64,000 bases of DNA, taken from positions 62,001 through 126,000 of the forward strand of contig NZ_JAYKGJ010000001.1 in NCBI RefSeq assembly GCF_036860695.1, in the 5' to 3' direction. Shown here piece after piece: positions 47,561 through 56,626 of the stretch. The DNA comes from Rosettibacter firmus (lineage in GTDB: Bacteria > Bacteroidota > Ignavibacteria > Ignavibacteriales > Melioribacteraceae). The notes under the pieces were generated by a model that was given only the letters and a program-made list of their open reading frames with translations, did no database searches and had not been told where the DNA came from. The translations under genes were made by a program, and so were the position numbers. How positions within the stretch are numbered: position 1 is the first letter of the stretch; each line of letters opens with the position of its first letter.

Positions 47561-47590
47561 TATAAAAAAACTCCCTCTTTTGGAGGGAGT
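47561..47590 (-). terminator. Terminator after the MCP gene
   Basis: An 8-bp GC-rich stem (47570-47577 with 47583-47590, arms ACTCCCTC/GAGGGAGT) with a 5-base loop. T-runs lie on both sides (TTTTTTTATA on the minus strand, CTTTTTT on the plus). It lies 20 bases after the MCP stop and separates the chemotaxis unit from the oxidoreductase gene. Confidence 0.9.
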
Positions 47591-47609
47591 CTTTTTTATT
47601 AGGGGGTAG

Positions 47610-49718
47610 TTAGTTCGTCAGGAGTTTTTCTTTTTTGAAGTTTAGAGATTTTGTTTGACTAATATTTTTACCATCAAATTTGAAATGGCTTATTAATTCT
47701 TTAAGATTGGTTGTCATTCTATTAAGTTCATCAGCAGCTGATGCAATTTGTTGAATACCTGCAGCACTTTCATTTGTTACTTTGCTTATAGTTTCAACAT
47801 TTCTATTTATTTGTTCACTTGTAACACTTTGTTCTTCGCTTGCAGCTGCAACCTGGTTAATTACATCAAGCACGGCATCAGAAGCATAAATAATTTCTTT
47901 CAAAGATTCACCTGCTTTCTGTGCCAATGATTTACCTGATTTAACCTCTGAACTTCCTTCGCTCATCGATACAACAACATTTTCAGTTACTTCTTGAATT
48001 CTCTTTATCATATCAGAAATTTCTTTAGTTGCTTTAGTAGTTCTTTCAGCTAATTTTCTAACTTCATCTGCAACTACAGCAAAACCTCTCCCCTGTTCAC
48101 CGGCACGTGCGGCTTCAATTGCAGCATTCAAAGCAAGTAAATTAGTTTGATTAGCAATATCATCGATTACCTGAACAATTTCACCTATCTGTTCACTGTT
48201 CTTTCCGAGAACCTGAATTTTTTCTACAGCTTTTTCAACAAATTCTGCAATACGATTCATACCTTCGACAGTCTTTTCAACAACAACGCCACCTTCACGA
48301 GCAACCTGACCAGCTTTCTTGGAAGCATCGGATGCCAATGTTGCATTCTTTGATGTACTCAAAATTGTCCTTGTCATTTCTTCAACTTGCGTTACAACTT
48401 CGAGTGCCTGAGAACTTTGTTCCTGAGCTCCAGCAGCCATCTGTTCAGTAGAAGATGAAATTTGTTCGCTAATTGATGCTGTTAAATTAATCATTTCGGC
48501 AATGTTAGATAAAATATTTGTCAAAGATTCACCAAGTGAATTTATACTATTAACAATAAGTTTATGATCGCCTTTGAATTCACCTGTTACTCTTGCATTA
48601 AAATTACCTTTTGACATTTCTTCAAGAACTTCTATACCAGCTTTAATTGGCATAAATAAAGCATCAAGAGTTGAATTTACACCAATAATTATTTCCTGAT
48701 AAGCACCATAGAATTTATCAGCATCACCTCTTTTTGTAATATCACCTTCGATAATTTCATTCGTCAAGTTCTTCATTTCTGCAATTAAATTTTTAAGATT
48801 GCCAACCATAAGTTCAAAACTTTGAGAGAGTTCATCATCTTCAGATAATACTTTTATATCTACATCAAGATTTCCTTTAGATATTTCTATTGCAGCTTTA
48901 ATCTTTTCGTGTTGAGCGTGTCTTAATTGTTCAAGCTTTTCTGATAACTCACCAAATTCATCTTTAGATTCATATTGAACAGACTCTTTAAAGTTTCCAA
49001 CAGAAAACTTTTCTATTACGGTTTTAAGATATTCAATTGGTTTAATAAGTGAAGATACTAATTTTGTAAATGCATAAAGGAAGAACAGTAAACCAGCTAT
49101 CATTCCACCAAATATTACAATTCTAGAAGAAATAACAGCATCTGAAAGTTTGGTATTCAGAGATTCACCTTTAGACTGTAAATTTTGTTTTAAAGTATTA
49201 AAATTGCTTAGCATCTTTTTGCCAGTTTCTTCTCCAGAAGTAGTAGCAATTTCCGCTGCAATTTCATAATCTTTTATTGCCGCTGCGCTGATAGTTCCAT
49301 CAATTACCAAGCTTTTATACTCATTCCATGATTTTTTAACTTCATTTAAATCCCTTTCTACATCAGTTCCTTTATACTTATTTAAAAGTTCTGACAAAGA
49401 TGAATCTATTAAAGTTTTTGTTTGATTAAGAGTAGATAAATTTTTATCAAGTTGCGATTCGAAACTCGGGATTGAGAACTTTAATAATGTATTTTGAATG
49501 CCTTCAAATTCTCTAAATATCAAATCAATGTCATTAGAAGGTGATATATAATCTATATAAATTTGATTTTTGTAATTATTAATCTTATACATCTGTACAA
49601 GGTCATTTAATATAACAATTGTACAGATTGCACCAAGTATAAAATATGAAACACGCAGCTTAGCTTTGAATTTAAGATTTTTTAAAGATACCATGGCTTT
49701 TATCTTCCGTTTGTTCAT
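47610..49718 (-). CDS. Methyl-accepting chemotaxis protein
   Basis: 702 residues. Membrane helices at about 20-40 and 195-220 flank a helical periplasmic sensor domain of about 150 residues. HAMP-like segments follow (about 220-430, possibly two or three in series), and then a coiled-coil signalling domain with the hairpin tip [38 protein letters not shown] (read as two adjoining motifs). It should signal to CheA through CheW, which lies in the same region. It follows the TonB-C gene with one base between. The C-terminus has no CheR-tether pentapeptide. Ligand unknown; adjacent bacteriohemerythrin suggests an oxygen-related stimulus. Confidence 0.93.
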   Translation of the reverse strand: MNKRKIKAMVSLKNLKFKAKLRVSYFILGAICTIVILNDLVQMYKINNYKNQIYIDYISPSNDIDLIFREFEGIQNTLLKFSIPSFESQLDKNLSTLNQTKTLIDSSLSELLNKYKGTDVERDLNEVKKSWNEYKSLVIDGTISAAAIKDYEIAAEIATTSGEETGKKMLSNFNTLKQNLQSKGESLNTKLSDAVISSRIVIFGGMIAGLLFFLYAFTKLVSSLIKPIEYLKTVIEKFSVGNFKESVQYESKDEFGELSEKLEQLRHAQHEKIKAAIEISKGNLDVDIKVLSEDDELSQSFELMVGNLKNLIAEMKNLTNEIIEGDITKRGDADKFYGAYQEIIIGVNSTLDALFMPIKAGIEVLEEMSKGNFNARVTGEFKGDHKLIVNSINSLGESLTNILSNIAEMINLTASISEQISSSTEQMAAGAQEQSSQALEVVTQVEEMTRTILSTSKNATLASDASKKAGQVAREGGVVVEKTVEGMNRIAEFVEKAVEKIQVLGKNSEQIGEIVQVIDDIANQTNLLALNAAIEAARAGEQGRGFAVVADEVRKLAERTTKATKEISDMIKRIQEVTENVVVSMSEGSSEVKSGKSLAQKAGESLKEIIYASDAVLDVINQVAAASEEQSVTSEQINRNVETISKVTNESAAGIQQIASAADELNRMTTNLKELISHFKFDGKNISQTKSLNFKKEKLLTN

Positions 49719-49719
49719 A

Positions 49720-50115
49720 CTAATTTAATTTGAATACAAATGACATCGTTAGCTTAACTTTAACTGGCTTACCTTCTTTTTGTCCAGGTTTAAATTTACT
49801 TGCTCTTAATACTTTTTCTACTTCTTCATTACATCCTCCACCAATTCCTTTAATAATTTTAACATCATCCACGCCTCCATTCTCATTTATGTATGCCATT
49901 GCAATAACTCTTCCTTCAATGCCAGCAGATCTTGCAATACTCGGATAATTTATTTTTTTCATCAGACCTGCTAAACCTTCAACCGGTTCTGGCATTACTT
50001 CTGCAATTGGCAAATAATCTTCGTCTCCAGGTAATATTATATTTTTTCCAGCAATTGTTTTTGAGGATAACATAATTACTAATATTAAAAACATTTTAAC
50101 TGATATTACTCTCAT
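49720..50115 (-). CDS. TonB C-terminal domain protein (energy-transducer-like)
   Basis: 131 residues from ATG 50115, chosen because AGGAG (50123-50127 on the minus strand) sits 7 bases upstream; an in-frame ATG 12 codons earlier overlaps the preceding gene and lacks a site. A signal-like helix (about 1-22) precedes a short linker and a TonB-C domain (about 50-131: [42 protein letters not shown]). There is no long Pro-rich spanning region and no ExbBD nearby, so it is probably a periplasmic TonB-C-like protein rather than a full TonB. It lies between bacteriohemerythrin and the MCP gene. Confidence 0.8.
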   Translation of the reverse strand: MRVISVKMFLILVIMLSSKTIAGKNIILPGDEDYLPIAEVMPEPVEGLAGLMKKINYPSIARSAGIEGRVIAMAYINENGGVDDVKIIKGIGGGCNEEVEKVLRASKFKPGQKEGKPVKVKLTMSFVFKLN

Positions 50116-50137
50116 AATGTTACTCCTATTATAAATT

Positions 50138-50545
50138 TTAATGGACACCATTATTATTAAGAAAACTTGAATAGGCTTTGTCAGATTTTTGGATGTGATT
50201 TATTAACCATTGAGTAAGAAAATTCATTATTTCAAACGATAAGTTTGATTTCCCGCTTTTATATTCAGATATAAAATTCTCAACTTTATCAACGAATGCA
50301 TCATGTTCTTTTTTATGGTTAATTTTTTCAGGATAATTATATTTATCAAATAATTCTTCTTCTGATTTAAAATGAGTTTTGGTATAAACAGAAAGATTAA
50401 ATAAAACTTTTGATATTATTTGATTTGATTGTCCCTGTTTCATAGCATCGTGAAGTTCATTAATAGTATTTACAAGCTGCTTATGTTGATTATCTAAGCC
50501 TCTTATATTAACACTTAAATTATCATTCCAGGTTATAAGTGCCAT
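50138..50545 (-). CDS. Bacteriohemerythrin
   Basis: 135 residues, a four-helix oxygen-binding protein with a non-heme di-iron site. All ligands are present: H21, H58 and E62 (HxxxE), H77 and H81 (HxxxH), H117 and D122 (HxxxxD). It is cytoplasmic and stand-alone. It lies in a row with CheW, the TonB-C protein and the MCP, so it may deliver or sense oxygen for aerotaxis, as hemerythrin-chemotaxis pairs do elsewhere. Shared transcription is inferred from spacing of 22 to 69 bases. Confidence 0.93.
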   Translation of the reverse strand: MALITWNDNLSVNIRGLDNQHKQLVNTINELHDAMKQGQSNQIISKVLFNLSVYTKTHFKSEEELFDKYNYPEKINHKKEHDAFVDKVENFISEYKSGKSNLSFEIMNFLTQWLINHIQKSDKAYSSFLNNNGVH

Positions 50546-50614
50546 TTTTTACCTTTTATTTTTCATGTTATTATCGATAATAAAATCAAAATATTAAGTG
50601 ACTGAAATAATATT

Positions 50615-51115
50615 TTAATTATTTTCTTCTTGTTCTATTGTATTGAGTTCAGCTTTCTCATCACTTGATAATATTTTTTCTAAATCAATAAGAATTAATA
50701 ATCTATCGTCAAGTTTTCCTACAGCTTTTATAAATTCTGATCTAACACTTGTAATTATATCTGGTGGTGGTTCTGTAATTGAAGATGGGATACGCAGTAC
50801 TTCGGTAACTGCATCAACTATAAAACCTACTGTTTTACCTGAGACCTCGACTACAATTATTCTTTTATCTTTATCTATTTCTTTTCTTTTTAATCCTAAT
50901 TTGGTTCGCAGATCAATAACAGGAATTATTCTTCCACGTAAATTTATTACTCCATCTACAAAATCTGGAGCATTAGGAACTTTAGTTACCTGCATCATTC
51001 TTATAATTTCCTGAACCATCAAAATATCTACAGCATATTCTTCATCACCAATCTTAAAACCAACGAGTTGTAAAATTTCAGAAGCATCTGTCTTTACGTT
51101 TACTTTTTCTTTCAT
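50615..51115 (-). CDS. cheW: Chemotaxis coupling protein CheW
   Basis: 166 residues with the double beta-barrel CheW fold: LVGFKIGDEEYAVDI, VQEIIRM, VTKVPNAPDFVDGVINLRG, IPVIDLR, and TVGFIVDAVTEVLRI. It links receptors to CheA. CheA itself is not in the window. A sigma-28-like promoter lies 32 bases upstream and a terminator beyond that insulates it from the flagellar genes, so it is first in the chemotaxis unit followed by bacteriohemerythrin, the TonB-C protein and the MCP. Confidence 0.95.
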   Translation of the reverse strand: MKEKVNVKTDASEILQLVGFKIGDEEYAVDILMVQEIIRMMQVTKVPNAPDFVDGVINLRGRIIPVIDLRTKLGLKRKEIDKDKRIIVVEVSGKTVGFIVDAVTEVLRIPSSITEPPPDIITSVRSEFIKAVGKLDDRLLILIDLEKILSSDEKAELNTIEQEENN

Positions 51116-51146
51116 CTATCACCTCAAAAGTTATATATCATTATTA

Positions 51147-51172
51147 TTATCGGAATTATTGGTAAAGTTTTC
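51147..51172 (-). promoter_or_regulatory. Probable sigma-28 (FliA) promoter of cheW
   Basis: On the minus strand GAAAACTT (51172-51165) is followed after 10 bases by TCCGATAA (51154-51147). The -10 box matches GCCGATAA at 7 of 8 positions; the -35 box is weaker and the spacer is one base short of the usual 11. Confidence 0.6.
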
Positions 51173-51183
51173 AGTCTATTAAT

Positions 51184-51220
51184 AAAAAAGGCAGACAAAA
51201 ATTTTAATCTCTGCCTGCCT
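51184..51220 (-). terminator. Terminator after flgM
   Basis: AGGCAGA (51188-51194) pairs with TCTGCCT (51209-51215) over a 14-base loop, with an alternative pairing two bases out. On the minus strand it is followed by TTTTTTATTAAT. It ends the fliS-fliD-chaperone-flgM unit. Confidence 0.7.
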
Positions 51221-51261
51221 TTATAGGAGTATGTATGTTAACCAAATACAATTTTTACCAG

Positions 51262-51525
51262 TTACTTTTCTTTAAGTTCTTTTAAAATAGCTTCTGCTAT
51301 TTTGTTTATAACTTCTTCTGAATCATAAAATTTATTAGCAATTTTTTGCTTAATTTCTTCCAGCTTTTTGGAAGCCATTTCACTCTTTGCTAAATCTCTA
51401 GCAGCAGAGGAGATTTCAATTTTGTCTTTATCCTTTACATCTGAAGAAGATTTAACATCAGTTTTCCGAACCTGATTCGGATTTTCTGTAAAAGGACTAT
51501 TATTTGTTATACCTTTAATTTGCAC
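51262..51525 (-). CDS. flgM: Anti-sigma-28 factor FlgM
   Basis: 87 residues. The N-terminal half is flexible and polar; the C-terminal half has DKIEISSAARDLAK and IKQKIANKFYDSEEVINKIAEAIL, which match FlgM helices that bind FliA. It holds sigma-28 inactive until exported through the completed hook-basal body. Its position at the end of the late flagellar gene unit, together with a sigma-28 promoter on the flagellin gene, is consistent with the classic checkpoint. Only 4 bases separate it from the chaperone-like gene. Confidence 0.88.
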   Translation of the reverse strand: MQIKGITNNSPFTENPNQVRKTDVKSSSDVKDKDKIEISSAARDLAKSEMASKKLEEIKQKIANKFYDSEEVINKIAEAILKELKEK

Positions 51526-51529
51526 AATT

Positions 51530-51865
51530 TCACCTTAGATAATTAATAATTTTTTTCTGGCTATTTAAACTTGAAATTTCTTTTTCAAGTTTAACCAGAG
51601 TACTTTTAAAACTTTCTATTATATTATCGTATTTTCCCTCAATAAGTTTAGCCCTTTCACACAATTCTGGTACACTTTCTAATAATGTCTCTTTACCATA
51701 AGATTTAATTAAATCTTCTTTAATTTTCTGGATAACCATCATGGTTTCAAGTGCACTTTGAAATTTTTCATCAAAGTTTTCTGGATTAATTTTATCTAAT
51801 ATAGATGCAAGATTATCCAGCAGGTTAAGTAAAACTTTAGTTTTTGATTTTAAATCTGTTTCCAT
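51530..51865 (-). CDS. Putative flagellar export chaperone (FliT/FlgN-like)
   Basis: 111 residues, wholly helical and highly charged (for example LLNLLDNLASILDKI, LVKLEKEISSLNSQKKI), with no membrane segment. Sequence alone does not identify a family. Its place directly after fliD (2 bases) and before flgM is where FliT- or FlgN-type chaperones are usually found, and size and helical content agree. I therefore infer a chaperone for FliD or hook-associated proteins. Confidence 0.6.
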   Translation of the reverse strand: METDLKSKTKVLLNLLDNLASILDKINPENFDEKFQSALETMMVIQKIKEDLIKSYGKETLLESVPELCERAKLIEGKYDNIIESFKSTLVKLEKEISSLNSQKKIINYLR

Positions 51866-51867
51866 TC

Positions 51868-53649
51868 TTAATAGCTTGTGTAAGTTGATGTATTAAATAA
51901 TGAGAAATAATTCTGATAATACAATAGTTCAGAAAGTTGCATTTGCATCTTTTGATACTTTGCTCTTAATATTTCTGCACTTTTATCTATACTTTTTTGT
52001 GCAGCACTTATACTATCATTTAATGATGAAATTGTGCTATCGTAATTTGATTTTGCTTTTGCAATGTAGCCATTCGTACCAAGATAAGGATCAATTCTAT
52101 TATATAATTTAACAGCAATCCCTTCAGTACTATAAGTAAATAAATTTATTAATTGATCTAAATTATTTTCTATTGCATCTTCTAATTGTGATGAATCTGA
52201 AAGCACAAGACCAGAATCTACATTAAATGAGATTCCGATCTTAGATAATGTATTTATTTCATTTGCTGGTATACCAGTAACTGGAGAATAAGCAATAGTA
52301 CTAAGTATATTGAGTAAAGAAGAAGCAGTGGTATCACTAACAAATAAACCACGTGTTGAATCAGTAGTTTTTGATTTATCTTTTATGAACTTATATACAT
52401 CATTAAATTTTGTAATAAAATCATTAATCTTTTCTTTTACTTTAGTAACATCGTTATTAACATTTATTTCTACATCGGTGTCTGAAGCTTGCATAACAGA
52501 TTTTAATGATAGAGTTGTTCCTGTGATCAAATCAGTAATGACATTAGAATTTCTTTCAACATTAACTCCATTTAGAGTTAATTTTGCATTAAGCTGGTCA
52601 GTAGTATAAATATAACCAGGTGTATCTTCACCGGAATTTTGAACAAATGTCTGTCGGGTTGTTCCCAGATTTAATCCTACTGATGATAATGCAGAATTTG
52701 CTCCCGATTCAGAAATTTCTGTAATTCTGTAATCATAGCCAGAGGATTTTGATTTTATTGATAACTGTGAATATCCACTCACTGGAGAAAAAACAGAAGC
52801 AGTAACTAATCCCGATGCCCCTTTTTCTTTTGTAACATTTATCCCAAGCTCACTTAATAAATTGCTGGTATCATTTTTTATTGTTATATATTTCGAAGAA
52901 TCATTAACTGTTATTTTAAGTTGATAATTTGAGCCATTAACAACTTTTTCTGCTGTTAAGCCACTAATTGAATTTATCTGAGTTACAATACTATCAATCA
53001 CATCACTATAGTTTCCTGCTGAATAATTAATTACAGTTTCTGTTCCATTCAAATCAATAACAAATGAACCAGATGATGTGGTAGAGCCTGTTACAGATGA
53101 TGAAAGTACCACAGCTTTATCTGTATTTATAGCGTTCTGAATTTTTTGCATTAAAGTGCTATTAGAAATCTGCCCACTTGTAAAATCGGAATCAACAAAT
53201 GTGACTGATACTTTGCTTACAAATTCACCACCTGAACCATCAGCGGTTTTAATAGTAAATTCATGAGTGCCAGGTACTGTAATTACAGAAGAAGCAGCAG
53301 AAGAACTAAGATCTTTAGAGAGTAAAGTATCATACTTTGCAAGTTGATTTATTCTAATTGAATAAGTCCCTTCTATTGCACTTGAAGCAGCTGTAACATC
53401 TACAAAATTTGTATTGGAAGATGTTGCTGCTTTTGAATAAAAAATTGATGAAGATGAGTTTGTTTTTAATTCATTTAAAATTGATTTAAGACTTTCAAGT
53501 TTACTACTTAAAGTAGAATAGGCTGATGTAAGATTTTGATAATATGTTTTTCGAGTGTTAAGTGGATTTATGCGTTTATTTTGTTCATTAGTTTTGTATG
53601 TATCAATAAGATTATTTATGCCCGATGTTGTAAGTGCATCGTAAGCCAT
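51868..53649 (-). CDS. fliD: Flagellar filament cap protein FliD
   Basis: 593 residues. The N-terminal FliD_N region (GINNLIDTYKTNEQNKRINPLNTRKTYYQNL) and C-terminal coiled coil (IDKSAEILRAKYQKMQMQLSELLYYQNYF) match cap proteins, and the middle is a Ser/Thr-rich beta region (about 70-440). The cap sits at the filament tip and folds incoming flagellin. No signal peptide, as expected for a flagellar-exported protein. It follows fliS by 4 bases. The high Ser/Thr content of the central part leaves room for glycosylation. Confidence 0.93.
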   Translation of the reverse strand: MAYDALTTSGINNLIDTYKTNEQNKRINPLNTRKTYYQNLTSAYSTLSSKLESLKSILNELKTNSSSSIFYSKAATSSNTNFVDVTAASSAIEGTYSIRINQLAKYDTLLSKDLSSSAASSVITVPGTHEFTIKTADGSGGEFVSKVSVTFVDSDFTSGQISNSTLMQKIQNAINTDKAVVLSSSVTGSTTSSGSFVIDLNGTETVINYSAGNYSDVIDSIVTQINSISGLTAEKVVNGSNYQLKITVNDSSKYITIKNDTSNLLSELGINVTKEKGASGLVTASVFSPVSGYSQLSIKSKSSGYDYRITEISESGANSALSSVGLNLGTTRQTFVQNSGEDTPGYIYTTDQLNAKLTLNGVNVERNSNVITDLITGTTLSLKSVMQASDTDVEINVNNDVTKVKEKINDFITKFNDVYKFIKDKSKTTDSTRGLFVSDTTASSLLNILSTIAYSPVTGIPANEINTLSKIGISFNVDSGLVLSDSSQLEDAIENNLDQLINLFTYSTEGIAVKLYNRIDPYLGTNGYIAKAKSNYDSTISSLNDSISAAQKSIDKSAEILRAKYQKMQMQLSELLYYQNYFSLFNTSTYTSY

Positions 53650-53653
53650 TTTA

Positions 53654-53998
53654 TTATCTCATATTTTTTAATGCATTGACCCATGTATCTCGTAACTCAG
53701 TCAAAATTTTCAGAACAATCTGGTTATTCTTTTTTCTCATTTGTTCCTGGCAAAACTGATACAATTTTAATAACCCTACAGATATTTCTCTTGCAGCTGG
53801 ATCATCAAAATTCAGAGCATTAATTAATACCTGTATTGCATCATTTGTTTTAAATAAATCATTTTTCTGACAGTTTAGAATTGCAAAATCATAAACTTTC
53901 AAAATTAATTCTTGAGGAGTTGCATTATTTATCTGGTTAAAAATATATGGATTACTTTTATTTCTTAATGCATTTGCAGTATACATATTTCTTCCCAT
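53654..53998 (-). CDS. fliS: Flagellin export chaperone FliS
   Basis: 114 residues, helical, with NQINNATPQELILKVYDFAILNC and KKNNQIVLKILTELRDTWVNAL typical of FliS. It keeps flagellin monomers soluble and suppresses premature assembly. The family usually opens at M-Y-x-x-N-A, so the fifth residue Met (MYTANALR) may be the true start; GGAAG precedes it. It is separated from the flagellin gene by a strong terminator, so it depends on read-through or a promoter not recognised by eye. Confidence 0.92.
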   Translation of the reverse strand: MGRNMYTANALRNKSNPYIFNQINNATPQELILKVYDFAILNCQKNDLFKTNDAIQVLINALNFDDPAAREISVGLLKLYQFCQEQMRKKNNQIVLKILTELRDTWVNALKNMR

Positions 53999-54005
53999 TG
54001 TTTAT

Positions 54006-54033
54006 TAAAAAAGACCCCCCTTAATAAGGGGGG
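54006..54033 (-). terminator. Strong terminator after flagellin
   Basis: CCCCCCTT (54015-54022) pairs with AAGGGGGG (54026-54033) over a 3-base loop, and TCTTTTTTAA follows on the minus strand. It lets flagellin be made as a separate abundant transcript. Confidence 0.92.
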
Positions 54034-54052
54034 CTTAGAAACTAATTCTCAA

Positions 54053-54877
54053 TTAACGGAAGAGGCTGAGAACCTGCTGTGGAGCTGTGTTCATCTGAGC
54101 AAGCATTGCAGTTGCTATTTGTGCTCCAATTTGACCTTTAGTTGCATTTAATTGCTCCATTGCAACATCGGCATCAAAGATATTGCTTATTGTAGCTGTA
54201 TTGTTTGCGATTGCAGCAGTTAAGTATTCTTCACGTGAATCGAGTGTTTGACGTAAGTTACCAATTCTCAAGAGTGCATTACGAACATTAGTTGCTACTG
54301 TATCTGTATCATAGTCAAGCACTGTGGAATCTGTTGCACTTTGTAAATTAGATGTAGCTGTTGCTAATGCACTTACATTCAAATATGTATTATCAGCAAA
54401 ATCTACTGAAAATGAACTGCCACCAACATCAAAGACAGCTGCACTCAAAGCGGTTGATCCATCGGTGCTTGCTAACAATTGAGTACCATTAATATTTGTG
54501 CTCTTGAGTATTGAATCAATTTCGCTTGCAAGAGTTCTAATATCATCTGCAATGGCTGCGGAATCCTTTAATGGATCATCAGCGTCGACTTGTTTAGCTT
54601 TGATTTGATTCAACTTGTCTGCTATCTGCTGCAACGCTGATTCTGCTGTTGCTAAGTAGTTCTTAGCTGATGCGATGTTGTTTAATTGAGCTTTTTGAAC
54701 TAAGGTCTGTGCTTCGAGCTGTTTACCAACGTTGTATCCAGATGTGTCGTCTGCTACACTATTAATTTTCTTTAATGTTGATAAACGCAGCTGAGCTTTT
54801 TCTGTTTGAGCATTTACTTTTGCTAATGCATTATAAGCCTGTAATGCACCAACGTTTGTGTTAATTGAGAATGCCAT
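54053..54877 (-). CDS. fliC: Flagellin
   Basis: 274 residues. The N-terminal D0/D1 part (MAFSINTNVGALQAYNAL, RLSTLKKINSVADDTSGY) and the C-terminal part (TISNIFDADVAMEQLNATKGQIGAQIATAMLAQMN, ending LSLFR) are conserved and should form the filament core. The variable region between is only about 50 residues (about 140-190), rich in Ser and Thr, so D2/D3 surface domains are absent. AGGAGG precedes the ATG. It is transcribed alone from a sigma-28 promoter. Upstream on the same strand lies a glycosyltransferase operon, so O-glycosylation of the Ser/Thr-rich region is likely. Confidence 0.96.
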   Translation of the reverse strand: MAFSINTNVGALQAYNALAKVNAQTEKAQLRLSTLKKINSVADDTSGYNVGKQLEAQTLVQKAQLNNIASAKNYLATAESALQQIADKLNQIKAKQVDADDPLKDSAAIADDIRTLASEIDSILKSTNINGTQLLASTDGSTALSAAVFDVGGSSFSVDFADNTYLNVSALATATSNLQSATDSTVLDYDTDTVATNVRNALLRIGNLRQTLDSREEYLTAAIANNTATISNIFDADVAMEQLNATKGQIGAQIATAMLAQMNTAPQQVLSLFR

Positions 54878-54961
54878 AAATACCTCCTTGTATTTTGTTT
54901 TTAATTACTCCGAGCATCCTTGCTCAGATTTGTTAATTAATGAGATTTATTTCTCAATTCA

Positions 54962-54988
54962 TTATCGTAAGTGTAATTAAAAAGTTTA
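54962..54988 (-). promoter_or_regulatory. Sigma-28 (FliA) promoter of flagellin
   Basis: On the minus strand TAAACTTT (54988-54981), an exact 11-base spacer, then TACGATAA (54969-54962). The consensus is TAAAGTTT-N11-GCCGATAA, so 13 of 16 positions match at correct spacing. The expected transcript has a leader of about 78 bases with a 5-bp hairpin (54912-54925) before the ribosome binding site. Confidence 0.88.
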
Positions 54989-55091
54989 GAGATTTAGCTC
55001 TATAAATACTTGACAACAATTTTTGATACTCCAAAATTTTATTAGAAGTGAACAGAATTGTGGTGTGTTATTTAATATCTGGTGATAAGAA

Positions 55092-56624
55092 TTAATTAGA
55101 TATTTTTTTTATAACATTTTCAAGTTTTGTTCTTATAACTTTAACTTTAGGTAGCATTTCGGTGAGATAAGAAAATTTATTTTCGATCATAACAAATAAT
55201 TCATATGATTTTTGTACATCTTGAATTTTTAAATAAAATGAAGCTAAATAAAATAAAGCCGCTGGATCATCTTTGATTAATTCTCTATTACTTTCTAACA
55301 AATTAATTGCAGCTTTAGTATTATTCATATCATCGTAAAGCGTCGCAAGATTTTTTATAACCTCAACATTCCTGGGAAACTTTTCAATCAATTTCGATAA
55401 TAAATTATACTTGATTGAATTATTCTTTTGGCGACTTATCCCAAGTAAAAATAATTCAAGATTATTTTTATCTATATATTTTAAAAGAACTTGTGATATA
55501 TCCTCTGTAATTTCCCTCCCTTGAAATATACTTTCCATTAGTTTTATTAATTGAATTTTTTCTGCAACATTTTCTTCTCTTATAAGTTTATATAGTTCCG
55601 TAATAAAATATTCTATTGAGTCAGCATCATTTGATTGATAAGATAGTTTTAAGCCATGGTATGAAATAACTTTAGGATCAACATAAAAATTTTGAAAATT
55701 AGTTTTTTCGTATTTATACATATTCTTATAGCATTCCATTGCTTTTTGAGCATACAACTTTGCTTTATAATTATCATTCAAAAATTCGTATATTTTTGAA
55801 TTCATTAAATAATAAAATGTTTGTTTTGGATTTAATTCAATTGCTTTATCAATTAATTTCTGTGCATTAACAAAATCGCTTTTTAATAATTCAATTTGAC
55901 TTAAATAAAAGTAACAATCTGCTTTTAATTCTTGAGCTATGTCTTTTTGTTCAAGAGCTATATTAATGTACTTTTGACAATCATCGTACTTACCAATTAA
56001 AAAATAAGTTTGACCAAGTTTAAAGGCTGTGTAAGCTGAATGATTATAATTATACTCTTCAATTAAAATCGATAGATTACGTTCTGCCTTTGCTTTCTTT
56101 CCATCATATGAAATATTATAACCAACGTGATTTATTAATATTGATGAATGATACAATTTGTACTTATTTTCTTTTAAAGAATGTATTATTTGTTCATGAA
56201 CTTTACCTGTAAATTTTATTTCAGGACTTTTTTTAAATAATCTTATATATCTTATCGAGTGTTCAAATTTAGAATCATCATCTATACTTTTAACTGTACA
56301 ATAGTATCCTGCTCTTTCGTTAGTATTTATTATTTTTTTAATTTCACTTTTTGAGGCAGGATCGAGTCTTTCATCTGCATCAAGATATAAAATCCAATCG
56401 CCTGGTGAATATTGAAGTGCATAATTTCTTGCAGCAGAAAAGTCATTTATCCAATCGAAGTGATATATTTTAGCTTTATATTCTTTCGCTATTTCAAGTG
56501 TATTATCTGTAGAACCTGTATCTACAATAACAATATCATCAACTACACCTTTAACAGATTCAAGACATTCTTTAAGATATTTTTCTTCATTCTTAACTAT
56601 CATTGAGAGAGTTAATGTTCCCAT
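55092..56624 (-). CDS. Glycosyltransferase family 2 with C-terminal TPR repeats
   Basis: 510 residues. The GT-A domain (about 1-225) opens LTLSMIVKNEEKYL, with VDTGSTDNT and the DxD motif LYLDADERLD. From about 200 to 500 helical TPR-like repeats follow (for example YTAFKLGQTYFLIGKYDDCQKYI and ALFYLASFYLKIQDVQKSYEL). GT2-TPR fusions of this type are common partners of flagellin or surface-protein glycosylation, with the TPR part binding protein. It lies 2 bases after the giant glycosyltransferase gene. No membrane helix, so it acts in the cytoplasm, before export. Confidence 0.85.
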   Translation of the reverse strand: MGTLTLSMIVKNEEKYLKECLESVKGVVDDIVIVDTGSTDNTLEIAKEYKAKIYHFDWINDFSAARNYALQYSPGDWILYLDADERLDPASKSEIKKIINTNERAGYYCTVKSIDDDSKFEHSIRYIRLFKKSPEIKFTGKVHEQIIHSLKENKYKLYHSSILINHVGYNISYDGKKAKAERNLSILIEEYNYNHSAYTAFKLGQTYFLIGKYDDCQKYINIALEQKDIAQELKADCYFYLSQIELLKSDFVNAQKLIDKAIELNPKQTFYYLMNSKIYEFLNDNYKAKLYAQKAMECYKNMYKYEKTNFQNFYVDPKVISYHGLKLSYQSNDADSIEYFITELYKLIREENVAEKIQLIKLMESIFQGREITEDISQVLLKYIDKNNLELFLLGISRQKNNSIKYNLLSKLIEKFPRNVEVIKNLATLYDDMNNTKAAINLLESNRELIKDDPAALFYLASFYLKIQDVQKSYELFVMIENKFSYLTEMLPKVKVIRTKLENVIKKISN

Positions 56625-56626
56625 GA

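Noticed and set aside
50116-50151. Earlier ATG for the TonB-C protein
   Set aside because: It overlaps the bacteriohemerythrin end and has no Shine-Dalgarno sequence, whereas AGGAG precedes ATG 50115 at good spacing.
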